Assembly (NCBI GenBank): GCA_904063045.1
Contig: CAJFCJ010000031.1
Location: 248,001-312,000, forward strand
From: Dimorphilus gyrociliatus
Lineage: Eukaryota > Annelida > Polychaeta > Dinophilidae
Direction: 5' to 3'
Length of the DNA stretch: 64,000 bases
The notes below the pieces were generated by a model. That model saw only the letters and a list, made by a program, of their open reading frames with translations, was not told the DNA's origin and searched no databases. Both the position numbers and the translations under genes were made by a program. Below are positions 23,970-36,759 of the stretch, in pieces. The number at the start of each line of letters is the position of its first letter. Position 1 is the stretch's first letter.

Positions 23970-24526
23970 GGAGAATCATATCATAACCTGTAATTAAACT
24001 TGTGTAAAACGCTTGTATCTTATATTTTTTTATACATAATTAGTTTTTGATAGGATAATCATAAACTTGAACGAAGTTGTATACGAAAGTTACTGTTAAT
24101 ATTATTATATAATAATATGCCAAAGAGAGTAACAAGTCTTTTATCGCGATTATGTTATTTGTTCTTATTTAATCTTCTAAATCTAACTCTTATATCTTTT
24201 GAAAGTTTAAACAAGAAACGAATTATAGGGCTATGTACCAAATGACCTTTTCAATAAATATGGGAACTAGACACTTATAAATCTTATGTTAATGTCGAAA
24301 ATAATAAACGAGTTTTTAATATTAAATGGATTAATTTAATCAGGATTATAAATAGACAATTAAAAATTATTAATCGCCGCCAGATGGCGTCTATGAAGAC
24401 TGTTTAAAATACAGCTGTTTTATTTCCGGTTCCGCTAAGCTGAAAACGGTCTTATAGTTGAGAAGCTAGCGATTTTTACCAATTTTTCTGTATTAACGTC
24501 AGTTGTTTTTATTTTAAATCTTCAGC
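23970..24526. other. PLK1-CKAP5 intergenic region
   Basis: PLK1 3' flank followed by the CKAP5 promoter/5' UTR. AT-rich up to 24370, then more balanced sequence ('CCGCCAGATGGCG' near 24376) shortly before the CKAP5 start. No gene seen. Confidence 0.5.
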
Positions 24527-27500
24527 ATGAGTAGTGATAAACAAGAAGACGAATCATGGAAAAAATTACCGCCCGAAGAAAAAGTGAAGCAATCGGTTTG
24601 TCTTTTAAATAATTTTGCAGCCGTTAAAACTATTTTTCAAAATAATTTCTGAGTCATTTCTGAGTAAAATGTTAATTACATTATACTACATTACACTATG
24701 TGATAAATAACAATATATTTCTACCGTTTTTCAATTGGTAAGCTTGATAAAGCTATAATATATTCTAATGGTGACAGAATTGGAGAGCTCGTGTGGAAGG
24801 GTATCAAGAAGCTTCAAAACTATTCGAAAGAGAAGATGAAAAAAGTCCTGTATTTGATAAATATTTAGGTGTTGCCAAAAAATTTATCATCGACTCCAAT
24901 GCTCCTGCTCAAGAAAAGGGTGTTGAAGCTATGCAAAATTTTGTCAGAAATGCTGCTGTTGCTCGCAAGTCTGTTTATTTTTATTACCATGTAATAATAA
25001 TAAATCGAATATAAAACATTCGTTTTTTATTTATTGTAGAACGGCTGGTGAATGTGTAAATGCTGTTGTGACAAAATGCTTTAATGCACGCCAAAAAACA
25101 AAAGAAATGGGTATCGAATTGTTAATGTTATACATAGAAATTGAAAAGCAAGAAACTGTTATAGAAGAACTACTTAAAGGATGCTCAAACAAACAAGATA
25201 AGATAGTCAGAGCCAGTATATATACTATTAAGGAAGCAATGCGACAGTTTGGCCCCAAAATTATTAGCCCTAAACCTATTGTAAAACTTTTACCTAGCCT
25301 TTTGGAAGCTAAAGATTCTGTAGCTCGTGAAGAAGCTAAAGATTTAGCTGTTGTTATATATCATTGGTTAGGAGACCCTGCTCTTAAGTCGACGTTAGCA
25401 GCAGTGAAACCTCTCCTGCAAAACGAATTACAAAGTCTTTTTGAAGAAGTTAAAACTACCAAACCACAAAAATTAAGGTTTTTAAAATCTGAACAAGACA
25501 AAATTGAAAGAGCTCCCCAAGGTGAGGGATCTCAGGATGCCACAGCAGAAGTTCAAGTTGAAGAAGAAATCGATCCGTTAGCCTTTATTAATCCTGTCGA
25601 CATTTCAAAAGACATACCAAAAGATTGGTCGGATCAAATTGTAAGTGATGTTTATTTCGGTGTAATTTTAGTAAAGATAAACTAGTGACCAATTGATCAA
25701 AACCTAAAAGGTCTCGAAAAAGTGGAGTGATCGTAAAGAAGTAATTGAGAAAATTTCAAGCCTTGTTGAAGTAAATCCGAAATTAGAATACAACGATATT
25801 TATAAAGATATTGTACCAGCTTTGAAAAAAGTAAAAGAATACTTCTATTTGTTTTAGAAATTCTTTTATTGATTTATTTTCTCTTTCTTTTTATAGGTTT
25901 TAAGCAAAGATGTTAATGTCATGTGCGTTACGGCAGCAGCTAAATGCCTAGGGCTAATTGCCAATGGATTGGGGAAAAAATTTGGTATTTTTGTTCAAAT
26001 GGTAATCTAATATATTTTAAATAAGAGTTTTATTTAAATAAAATGAATGTATTATTTAAAGCTGTTAGATGCAATCCTTGATAAATTTAAAGAAAAGAAA
26101 TCTGCTGTTGTAACTGAGCTACGTACGGCCATTGACGCTGTCGCTAAAAGTGTATGTGTTAATTTTTATATTTTTTATTTGTTGACTATTTTAACATTTT
26201 TTTTTAATTATAAATATTTCAGACTACTCTTGATTCAATGAGCGAGACTTGTCTAAGTCATCTACGTCATAAAAATCCCGATATTCGTATGCAAACTTCA
26301 GCTTTTCTCGCAAGGTTTATTATATTTTATCTATTTTTTTTTTATTGTCTACAGTTTCTTTACATACTCTTTTAATAAAATTATTCTGTTTTTAAATAAT
26401 AGGTTTTTTCTCCGAACGAGTAAGTCCTCTTTGCCAAAAAAACTTTTAAAAAGCTACGTTGAAGCTTTATCTGCTGTAAGTAATTAGAGTTGTTATATAT
26501 TTTAAATATTAATAGTTGTTCTATGTTAAACATAGAATCTTAATGATACCGTTGAAATAAGAGAAGCGACTTACGAAGCGTTAGGAAATTGTATGAAAAT
26601 TGTAGGTGAAAAGGCGGTTGAAATATTTATTGGTGACAATGTAGAAGAAATTAAAAAGGAAAAGGTAGATATATTTAATTTTATTTTTAAATACGTAATT
26701 CCGTTGATTTTTCGTTTGTGTTTTTTTTATTCTAATCATTAAAGATTAGAGAATACAGTAACAAGACTATCGTCGCTAAAACGGATGGTGGAGCAAAAAA
26801 TGGAGCAAAAGAGGGTTCGTCTGGATCGGCCCCCCCTGCACCTACCCAATCAATTGCAGGTCCAAAGAAAGTTCCAATGAAGGGAACTAGAACTGCAGTA
26901 AAATCATCTGGTAACCTTGGTAAAAAAACTGATGCAAAACGTACTGCTAAAAAAGTATCATCCGAACAGGTATATACATACTGTATATATACATGTATAT
27001 ATATATAATATAACATATAAAATTTGTTTTATATTTTTTCTCTATATTTTAAATTAATTACAATTTAAATTATTACTTGCAGGAAAATTCAGAACAGGCA
27101 AATAGCTTTTTTTTATATATATATTTTGTCGCTTAATTTTTACCAATTTAAAAAAAATAACCAGCTTGTGTCCTTCTAACTGAATGTGATCCTCCTGTGT
27201 ATTTAGTTCTGTTTTAAACAATTCTTTAAAAAATACTACAATAACATAGATATTTTCTATGTAAATTTGTAATTTTATTTTTTAACAAACAAAATAGAAA
27301 ATTTTAACATAGTTTGTTTTGTAAAAATTTTCATTTTGTTTTTTTTTTAATTTATTTTACTTTGTTAAATATTTGATTTGGAAATAAAATTTTTACATTC
27401 AATTCTCAAAACAGAAAGAAACATCGAGTGGTTTTGAAGAGAGAGTACTATCTGTAAGTTTAATTGATTTTTACTGTATTTAATATAATAGAGTTAATTT

Positions 27501-30500
27501 GAAAAGGTTTTTTTTTATATTATAGGATGCAGATGTTGAATCGTTGGTTGCAGCTTTCCTTCCGGGTGATACCGTTTCAAATTTTGCCGCTCAGAAATAT
27601 TCTGATCGTCAAGGTGTTGTAGAAGATCTTATAGAAGTACGTAATGGAACAGTTAATAATGTATAATTTATAATTTTTTACATTTTCGTTGCATTATTAT
27701 AGAAAATAGGCAAAAGCTGTCGTGAAGATATACCTTGTCAAGCTATTATAAACGTTTTGGCACGTAAGCCAGGAATGCAGGATTGCAATCATTTGGTAAT
27801 GATATTGTTTTATTTAGCAGTGGAAATGTTTCTAATTTAGAAAATTTTTTTCGAAATTATTAGGTTATGAAATCTAAATTAAAACTAATTGAAGAGCTGG
27901 CCGTAAATGCTAATTTCTCAAAACTCTCCTGCGATTTGGTGCTAGATGGAGTAATTGATCAGTTAAGTCATCCAAAAAATAATCAACTTTCAAAAGAAGT
28001 TTTGTACGCCATGGCAGACACATTGGGTTTCAATAATATTTCAACACAAGTAAGTTTATTCATGGTTTTCATTTTGTTCAATGTGGCTTTTTCCAAGTGT
28101 TTTTTTTTTAATTGACCAAATTTCTCTCTTTTAGATTGCTGAACAATGTTTAAAAGCCAAAAACCCAACAAAGAAAGCAGAAGGCTTAAATTGCTTAAAC
28201 AATGGATTGGAATTATATGGTATTAAAAGTGTACAAATTCAAACTGTTATCGATTTTGTTAAAAATTCATTTCAACACAGTAATGTAGTATGTATACTTA
28301 TTATATTTTGTCTATCTACCAGCTTTAAGAATGAAATTGATAATCGTCTGTATTTTGTGACTTTCAGAATGTAAGGCAAGCCGCTTACGAACTGACCGCT
28401 ACCCTTTTATTGTATACCGACGATGTCGCAAATTGTTATTTTCAAGCTGAACAGGATAGAGTCAAAACTGAAATAAAAAACATTCGAGAAAAACAAAAAG
28501 ATCGAAAAAAATTACCTCCTAGTCGAGGTAAATTATCAGCTGCTGCTAAAGGTACTACATCTGGAAACGATAAAAATGGTGCTGCAAATCAAGAGGATGA
28601 GGAGGATGAAGATCCTATTGAAATGAATGTTCCCAGAGTTGATATAAGCGCCAACTTTACCGATGAATTTATGCAAAAATTATCACATCAAGCTTGGAAG
28701 GAAAAAAATGCTGCACTTGATACACTCATAACCATTCTGAAAGCGAATGCATTTATAAAACCAACTATTGGTGACCTATGCAATATTCTCAATCAGAGAT
28801 TAAAGGAATCTAACAAAAACCTGGTGGCAAAAGTAATGGACATTATTCTCATGTTAATAACTGCTCTCGGCCCTGGTGTTAAAGACTATGGAAGAATGTG
28901 GGCATTAAATATCTTATTAAATTTTGGTGATAAAAAAGCTCAGTTAAGGTCAACTGCCTTAAAGGCTATAGATGGTATTACGAACTATACAAAAATTAAT
29001 ATGATTTTCGAAAATGAAATTATTTTTGATGCTTTGAAACCTGAAAATCCTATGTTGAAGACAGAAATATTAAAATGGTTAACTGTAAAGTTAACTGATT
29101 GCAAGAGGCCGCCTGTTGCTGAATTAAAATTAATTATTCCAATTGTCTACTCCTGTTTAGAAGATAGAAATGTAGATGTTCGACAAGCTGCAAATGGAAT
29201 TTTAGCACCACTAATCAGAATTGTTGGATTTGACTCATTAAAAAGAGCTGCTTCTAAAGTGTCCAAAGCCTCGCAACAAAATATTTTAACAATTATACAA
29301 AAGGCTAAGGATAATCTACCAGCCATTTCAAAACCAGCTTCAGCTCCAGTTCAAACTACCAAAGTTGAGGAGAAACAAGAATCTTCCAAGCCTTCCAATG
29401 CTTCCGATTCCTCAAAAACAACGAAACCTAAAGAACCGACAGAGGAAATATCAGAAAAATCTTCCAAATCTAAGTTAGCTAAATCTAAAGTTCCAGCTCC
29501 AAAAGCTAAACCTGCAGCGAAGGAAACTACAACGGAACCTGTCACTCACCTGAAAGAAAATGCTGAAAAATCTGTCAGAATAAAGATGGAAAAAGACCGA
29601 AAGGTAAAAACCATTAATTATAAATAAAACATTCGATAATTACTAAAAATAAATTTTCTTTTCTTCATAGACGCTTAGATGGGACTTTTCAGGAAATAAG
29701 ACCGAATATATAAGACAACTAAAAACTCAAATGGAGGGATCATTCAGCAGAGAATTTATTGATATACTCTTCCACGCAACAGATTTTAAAGTTTACGTAA
29801 AAGGAATTGAAATGTTATATAAGGTAGGAAACATGTTCTATTCTTAAACTGGGTGAGAACATTCGATTAAAATTGGAAAAAAACAAATACTTATTTTAGT
29901 GCTTAACGGAAGAACCGTTATCTCTGACTTTATCGAATCTTGACTTGATTTTACGCTATTTTACTATACGCTTCCAAGAAAATAATACAACCGTCTTGAT
30001 AAAGATTTTTGACTATTGTGATGTAAGTACTAGATTGAAATTGGTGTTTTATACATTAAACTATATTACCTTTGTGTTTTAGAAACTCTTTGCCGAACTG
30101 CTTAATTCCAACTACGTTCTACTTGAATACGAAGCTTACAGCTTTCTACCTTTCCTTATTCTCAAAGTAATTAACACTTTTGTTATTAATCTATATTTAA
30201 ATATGAATTTTTTTAGATTGGAGATACTAAAGAAAATATTAAACGAGCTGCAAAGTCTTTAGTACAACAATCGGCTAAAATGTATTCGCCTTTTAATATA
30301 TGCAAATTCGTTGTTGATGGTTTAACTTCGAAAAATTTAAAATTTAGAGCTGGTAACGTTTTCCCTTTATTAATTGTATTAAAAACAATTCGTAATTGAT
30401 CTTTTAATTTAATTTTACAAAATAAGAATGCATCGATCAAATTGGTATGCTGATACAAGAGAATGGAATGCAAGTGTGCTATCCGAATGAAAAAACTCTA

Positions 30501-33066
30501 ATGAAGAGTATAGCTGAGCAGATTGCATTGAAAGATCATGCAATTAGGGAATATTCCTTAAACGCTCTAGTTATAGCCGTACAATATAAGGGAAAAGATG
30601 CGATCATGAAACACCTTAATTACGTTAGTAAAGTTGTTAAAAATATAATATCTATCTCTATTGAAATAATCGATATATATTTAGCAGATATATATTATTT
30701 CTTACTAATTACTTTTTTAAACAAAAATCATAGAAAAAGCAGACACAGGTTTATCTATACTTTTTAAAGGCTTCCTTATTTTTTAGATTTAGATTTAACC
30801 AAACTTTTATTTTTATTTATTTTTTTTATTTAAAACTGTCTATTTGTAACGAAAACTAATTATATTTTTTTTCGACAGCTCCCACAAGCTACAATCTCAA
30901 TGATTGAAGAACGTTTTAAAAGAACAACAATAATGTAAACAATTGATTTTTTATTATTATTTAATTATTTTTACCCGTAGATAGTTAATTTGATTTTTAA
31001 AAATATCGATAAATATTAATTTTTTCAATTAGGCCTAAGACTGAAGTTAGACCTCAATCGCCTAAAAGACAGAATAGGACTCCTTCTCCGAAACCGAAAT
31101 CTAGACAGGTTAATTCGGCTTTGGAACAAATGAAAATAGTATCACAGTCACAATCTTCTCCCTCAACTAATAAACAACGTGTCAGTTCACCTGAACGATC
31201 ACCAATGGGTAATTTACAAAGGCCAGCTACCTCACCAGCCTCTTATAAAGAAAATACTAGTCCTGTCAAGAGGAAATCTGATGCGAACGACAGAGAAAAC
31301 TTTTATCTACAAATGAAAATTGAGGATAATATGAAATACGTTGCAAAGGAAACCCCTAAAATACCATCTCGATCAGCCCCCATTGAGCAAGCACTAAAGA
31401 AAAAAGAGAGAAATGCCATATTCTCTCTTACTGAAGTTGGTCTATATTTATCTAAGCGTATTGACAAACTAGACATAACAGATATCACGAAAACAAACGA
31501 AAATCTCAAAGAGGTTTGCATGATTTTAGTTTATCCTTTTCTTTTTGTAAAAATTATTCACATTGTCAACAGATTGCTGCAACTGTCGAGGCCGTCGGAA
31601 ATAATGATATGCAGACCGTTTACAGAAGGCTAGCTCCTTGCCTTATTGCGGCTACAGGTTCCGATTTTGATCGGGCCGCCAAAAAGGTTATAAGTGGAAC
31701 CGATAAACCGACGGTTCGATCGCCCTATCTCGACTACTGCCAATATCTTATTGCAATTTTTGATGAGATATTGACTTATAATGACATTTTAAAGAATATC
31801 GAGAAGAAAGAGCTTAGAATCATCGTCAGGCCTTGTTTAGAAATATTAGGTCTATCTAGTAGGGTAAAAACGGATAGCGTTAAATCTCTTGTTCGTCTTA
31901 CGCAGTATTTACTCACAAGCCTGCTTACTAGTTCCGATATCGAAATATTTTTACGGTACGAAAATTACCTCTTTACAATAATAATGTTCAATTAGAGAAA
32001 TTACTCTTATATCTATTATTATTCCACACAGTATTATCTATGATTGGGTAAGTTTTAAAATAAAAGAAGATTATCTCCCCGACTCTGGTGTAGGTCCAGT
32101 TCAACCAGTGTTCAAGGTAACAAGGATTTTCTATTTTGTTTATCATTAGACTTTTTAATAACTTTCTCCTTGAAATTGTAGTTCCTGGCTAACTCCCTTA
32201 GTAAAAATAAATCCAGTGGCTTAAAAATATACAAATTGGACGCTTTTGTATCGTTAATGGCTGAACTTCAAAAACTGGCTCATGAATTACCTGAAAGTCT
32301 TGCAGGAAAGCAAAATGCTATTATTGAACATTTCCTACATATTGCATATATTCAACACGGTCCAGCTCTTTTGCAAGAAGCCGAGTTGTGCTTATCGAAA
32401 GATCATGAAATTATTTTAAAAATAGTTGAAGCTAAAGCGTCCCCAGCGTCTTCTGTAAGATTTTCTCTTAATCTATTTTTAAAAAAAATAACAAATAACA
32501 TCTATTTCTTTCGCATAGCCGAGCGATATAAAGAAGCAATTAGCGAAAATCTTTAAAATGTTTTCGAACAAAGAGACGATGGACGACGCAGCGAGAGAAT
32601 TACTGAGGTGGACGGATAGAAATCCAGGCGTTGACATCTGGAAATATACTGAAGGGCCTGACGAACAGTTTAAAAGATTTATAGATCAGAAATTGGCTAG
32701 GTTAAAATTGGAAACAAGAAGTTCAAGACCGAATAAGAAGCTTAGTTGTCACACTTTACCGCCAAAACATCAAAAGAATCCTCACTATAAAATGCAACGT
32801 CTTCTAATGTTAAAAAAACGTATAGATGACGTCATCGATAGAGACGGTGTTATAAAGACTAGCAGCTGTAAGTAAAGTTAATTTTGTAAATGTCTAATAG
32901 CACACATTTTCACTATTGAATAATACTTGTATATTTTGTTTTTTATTCTATAGCTGACCGATACGTTGATCAATCCAACTCATCCAATTCCGATTCGACC
33001 GATAAATTGGCATCGGATCAACAAAATGATATTTATAAACATGATAAAGTAGATCTATTAGCATGA
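24527..33066 (+). CDS. CKAP5: CKAP5 / XMAP215 / ch-TOG microtubule polymerase
   Basis: A large gene of about 25-30 exons over 8.5 kb. Five TOG domains can be followed: TOG1 about 24.8-25.45 kb, TOG2 25.6-26.66, TOG3 27.5-28.45, TOG4 28.65-29.3 ('SCLEDRNVDVRQAANGIL'), TOG5 29.68-30.65. Lys/Pro/Ala-rich linkers between them are the usual microtubule-binding stretches. The part from 31 kb is the conserved C-terminal helical domain that binds TACC proteins in vertebrates. TOG domains bind tubulin dimers and speed plus-end growth. The start is the ATG at 24527; exon 2 continues with 'WRARVEGYQEASKLF', matching human 'WKARLSGYEEA'. The final residues (33000-33066) are not conserved. A 440-bp intron at about 26970-27413 is an outlier. 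Confidence 0.95.
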
Positions 33067-34879
33067 TTTCTTTCTTAAATATTTTTTTTTACCGCCAAAA
33101 ACAAAATATTAAAATGTGATTTTTTTTAAACGTCTACATTACTATACCGTAAAGTGCTCCTCGTTTTAGATTGTCTCTGAAGCTAATAAAAACCGTCAAG
33201 GCTTTTAATGTTTTTTTTTTAACCATCTTTGTTTTTAATATAAATTTGTTTAATTTATAATTAAATAATAATTAATTTTATCCAATTAAAAAAAAAAATG
33301 CCTTTCTCTATAAAACCTTTTTGTTGATAATTTTGCTTCTCCTACTATTTTTTATTTATTTAAAGGAGCAAAAGGAAGAGAAAAGTTTATGTAATATATT
33401 ATCTAAAAGTAGTAAAGAAATATGCAGTTGTCATTACTCAATATAATGTATTATATGACTTTGAATGCAGTAGAAAAGGCGTTATAGGATTTAATATTTT
33501 GAAAAAAAATAGGAAAGAATGGATAAGTTTCTAATTAATTAACAAATATGGTCGTCTGTATAGTAGGAGAGAAACTAGTAAAATGATAGTGACAGTATAT
33601 TTTTCGTATTCCCTTCGTATATAGTAACAAACAACGTAAAACAAAGAAAAAGACGTTTCTAGAATTTATCGCCTCTCTTGTTCAATTAATATAGAAACTC
33701 GTGGGAATTTTAAAGTAGAATATTTGCTGTATATATAAAGAAGAGAGAAGGAAAAGGGAACAAGAGCTTTCTTCTCTTAAACTGAAAAAATTTTTCAATA
33801 AGAATTTCCCTCAATAGTTTGTCTACAAGGAAAAAAAAGACTGACAAACTAACATGTGTGTATAACTTTTAAGCCTATTACATTTATAATATATATTAAT
33901 GCTATCCATATATACAGACTTTATGTTAGACCAGCATTTGCAGTAATAACCTTTGATTGACTGTTTATAACGCAGTACAACAATGAAAATAACACCTACG
34001 GTTAAATATGGCCATTATTTCTTTTTCTTTCTTTCTTTCCCTCTCTTTTCTCCTTCTGGCTCTCCTTTCATGTTTTTTATTAACTTAAACGAGTAAGCCT
34101 ATAGTATTGAAAAATTAAATGTAAAAACAATTGGAGATAATTTTAGTTACTAGTACAAAATAAAATACAGTGCTATATTTTATCAGTGTACACCTAATTG
34201 TGACAATTTAATTAATCAACCGCCAGATGGCTGAACAAGTTCTAAAAATGTTACGATTATGTATCAATTGCGTCTTCCTGATTAAGTACAAAGAGAAAAA
34301 TACAGATAATTAGTTCTTATTTTTAAACAATGGAAATACTTTCTGCAATTGACTATTGTTAGTAATCCAATATCTTAAGCTGAGCGCATGAAATGAAGAG
34401 AGCGGGAGGGGAGAATTGAAAGGAGGATATAACTAGCAAAAAGGAAGAAAGCTTCCATAGCGGTTTAATTAAAAAGAAAGATACGAATACCTAAGTCTGC
34501 TACTACTAAAAGGTCCTGCTGTTTTCTAAAGTTTAATTAGAATTGTCTTAAAATGAATATAAAAAATGTTTGACAAACAAAACAAACAAAAAGAATATAA
34601 AATTTATACAGTTTCTGAAAATATATTTTCATAAACATATCAATAATTCAATAATTTAGTTCACTAAATATTTTTTTTGTGGACTAGTTAAAAATTGCTG
34701 AAAAGCAGAAAAAAAATAAATCAAGTTTGTTTGTAGTTTGTAAGCAAAATTCACTGATAAATGAATATTTTGGAGGTGAAAAAAACACAGCATTAAAACA
34801 GACTTATATATATATATATATATATATACTATACATATCTATATATAGATATGTAAAAGTAGTGTGTATATATATTAAC
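33067..34879. other. Convergent 3' region, CKAP5 and CUEDC1
   Basis: 1.8 kb of AT-rich sequence with AATAAA-type motifs, poly-T tracts and a (TA)n run at about 34804-34828. Frames are short and low complexity. Probably mostly the two 3' UTRs. Confidence 0.5.
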
Positions 34880-36442
34880 CTAACATAAAGAAAAAGAAAA
34901 ATACAAGCTGATCTTCTTTCGGCGATTAACTGCCACCTGAGGAATAGAGTAATAGAATTTTAATAGTATTAGGTACGTATTGGGAGCAAACATACTGTTT
35001 ATTATTTTCTGATCACTGTCCTCTTCATTTTCCAGCAGATTGAAGGAAGATGGTGACGAATTGTCTTTTAATCTATAAATAAAAAAAGCAACGTACATAA
35101 ATATAATATATATATATATATAATACTATATGTATTTTGTCATTATCACACTTACACTGATGGTCTATTTGACTTCTTTTTTGCAAAAAATTGTTTAGCA
35201 GCTGCCGTTAATTTAGTCTTCCTCGATTCTATTAGCAAGTATAAATGAAATTTATAATCTAAATAATATTATTAATTGTATAAATGCTACGTTTTGAGAT
35301 TTGTCTTCCCTTAGAATCTTCTAGAATATCTGTATAAGATGAAAAATATTTAAATTGTTGGTAAGAAATTCGATAACTTATATATATATATTACGTAGTA
35401 CCCGATTCAGTTTCATCTGTAAATTTTGCATATGATCCAAAGCGATTTTGTGATTTTCCATCTTCTATAGTAAAATTTTGGGGGAAAAAGATGAATTAAA
35501 TACCGACAAACTCAATTTTAATTTATTAAAATAATAATAATAATAATAAAGATGTAAAAATTATACCAATTTCATTCTGATTCATCTCGCACATTAATTC
35601 ATCGTTTTGGAGCATTGTAGCGAATTGTTCATCATCTAAAAATTGTTTTGTAACCCTATCGTTTTCCGAATTATCATTTAGCGATGATCTACGTCTAATA
35701 TTTTCTTCAACTTTAGTTTTTATAGCATTAAGTGATCTTCTAAATGAAGAATGAGCCTATAGGAGAGAAAACAGAGAATGATTAATAAAAAATACCTCAT
35801 TCTTCCTTTGTTTTTTTGGAAGAGGGGAATTAATCAATAAAAAGATTGTAACATGTAAAAATAACACAAATTGAGAAGCACGATTATCTTAATCATTACA
35901 CAAAAATTTTAGCCTTTTGAAGCCAATAGTAAAAAAGAAGTAAGAAAAAAAAGAAAAAAGAAACCCAGTCATACCGGCATCCTACAAAAAGACCTGCTTG
36001 TTAATTGGAAGGAACGGATAACGTATTGTTTTTCAGTCGACTTAAAAAAAGTCTATCTTACCGTTTCGTTGTGACGACGGAAATTAGTTTCTTCGTCGCT
36101 CTCCAAACTAATTCTTAGAAATTCATCTGGAAGACTTCTTCGATAGTGATAGCGTTCTGCAACTTTCTTAGCGACCGGTGACAAATTTCTATAACTAGAA
36201 GATGGGCAATAGTCATTTTCAACAAGATGACATGCCTTAGGAGTAGGAGAGCCATTGACTTTCATATCTTCTTTCGAATCCGAATGCATTCTTAGCAAAT
36301 GATCGATTGTAGCTTCAACAACGCCATCGTGCGATCTGAGGACTGATTCGATAATATCGTCGTTCAAACCAGGGAACATAATTTTAAAATCTTTCATAGC
36401 AGAATGAAACTCCAGACCGTCTTCACTACTCATATTATCCAT
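34880..36442 (-). CDS. CUEDC1: CUE domain-containing protein 1
   Basis: Exon 1 (36062-36442) starts at an ATG and carries the CUE domain: 'FHSAMKDFKIMFPGLNDDII' followed by 'ESVLRSHDGVVEATIDHLL', matching human CUEDC1 'FNQAMDDFKTMFPNMDYDII'. Later exons keep frame: 35567-35756 includes 'LLQNDE'-like 'MLQNDELMCEM', the counterpart of human 'FLQNEEFMKELQ'; another near 35165-35230 is a basic 'KTKLTAAAKQFFAKKK' segment matching 'GKSTRRKLFELARAF'. CUE domains bind ubiquitin weakly. The protein is shorter than human CUEDC1. The last exon and stop (34880) are uncertain, since the tail 'KKISLYFSFSLC' may be readthrough of a missed splice. Confidence 0.75.
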
Positions 36443-36759
36443 CTTCTCTGAAACTTTTACCAGAAGTACTGTTCACCAATTACGATAATTAAAGCTTATG
36501 AAAATTAAGTTTTCCCAATAATAAACAAACCAGACATACTCTTTATTTAGCCTGGTTTCAACTCTGAGATTTCTGAATTGTATCTTATTGTTCCGGGGAA
36601 CAAGGAGCCTATTAATAGATGTCGCTACTTATTCTCTTTTATTTTAACATTCTCAAACGGTCATCACGTCACTAACCGGTGAAGTAAAAGTATTGCAGAA
36701 ATCCGCGCTAACCGGGGAGTTTGAAGGCAAGGAGCGATTTTTTACGAATCAGGGCTAGC
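36443..36759. promoter_or_regulatory. Probable bidirectional promoter, CUEDC1 / DDB1
   Basis: 317 bp between diverging start codons, locally more GC-rich than the rest of the window, with 'AACCGG' repeated at 36673-36678, 36709-36714 and inside DDB1 exon 1. No TATA box seen. Confidence 0.5.
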
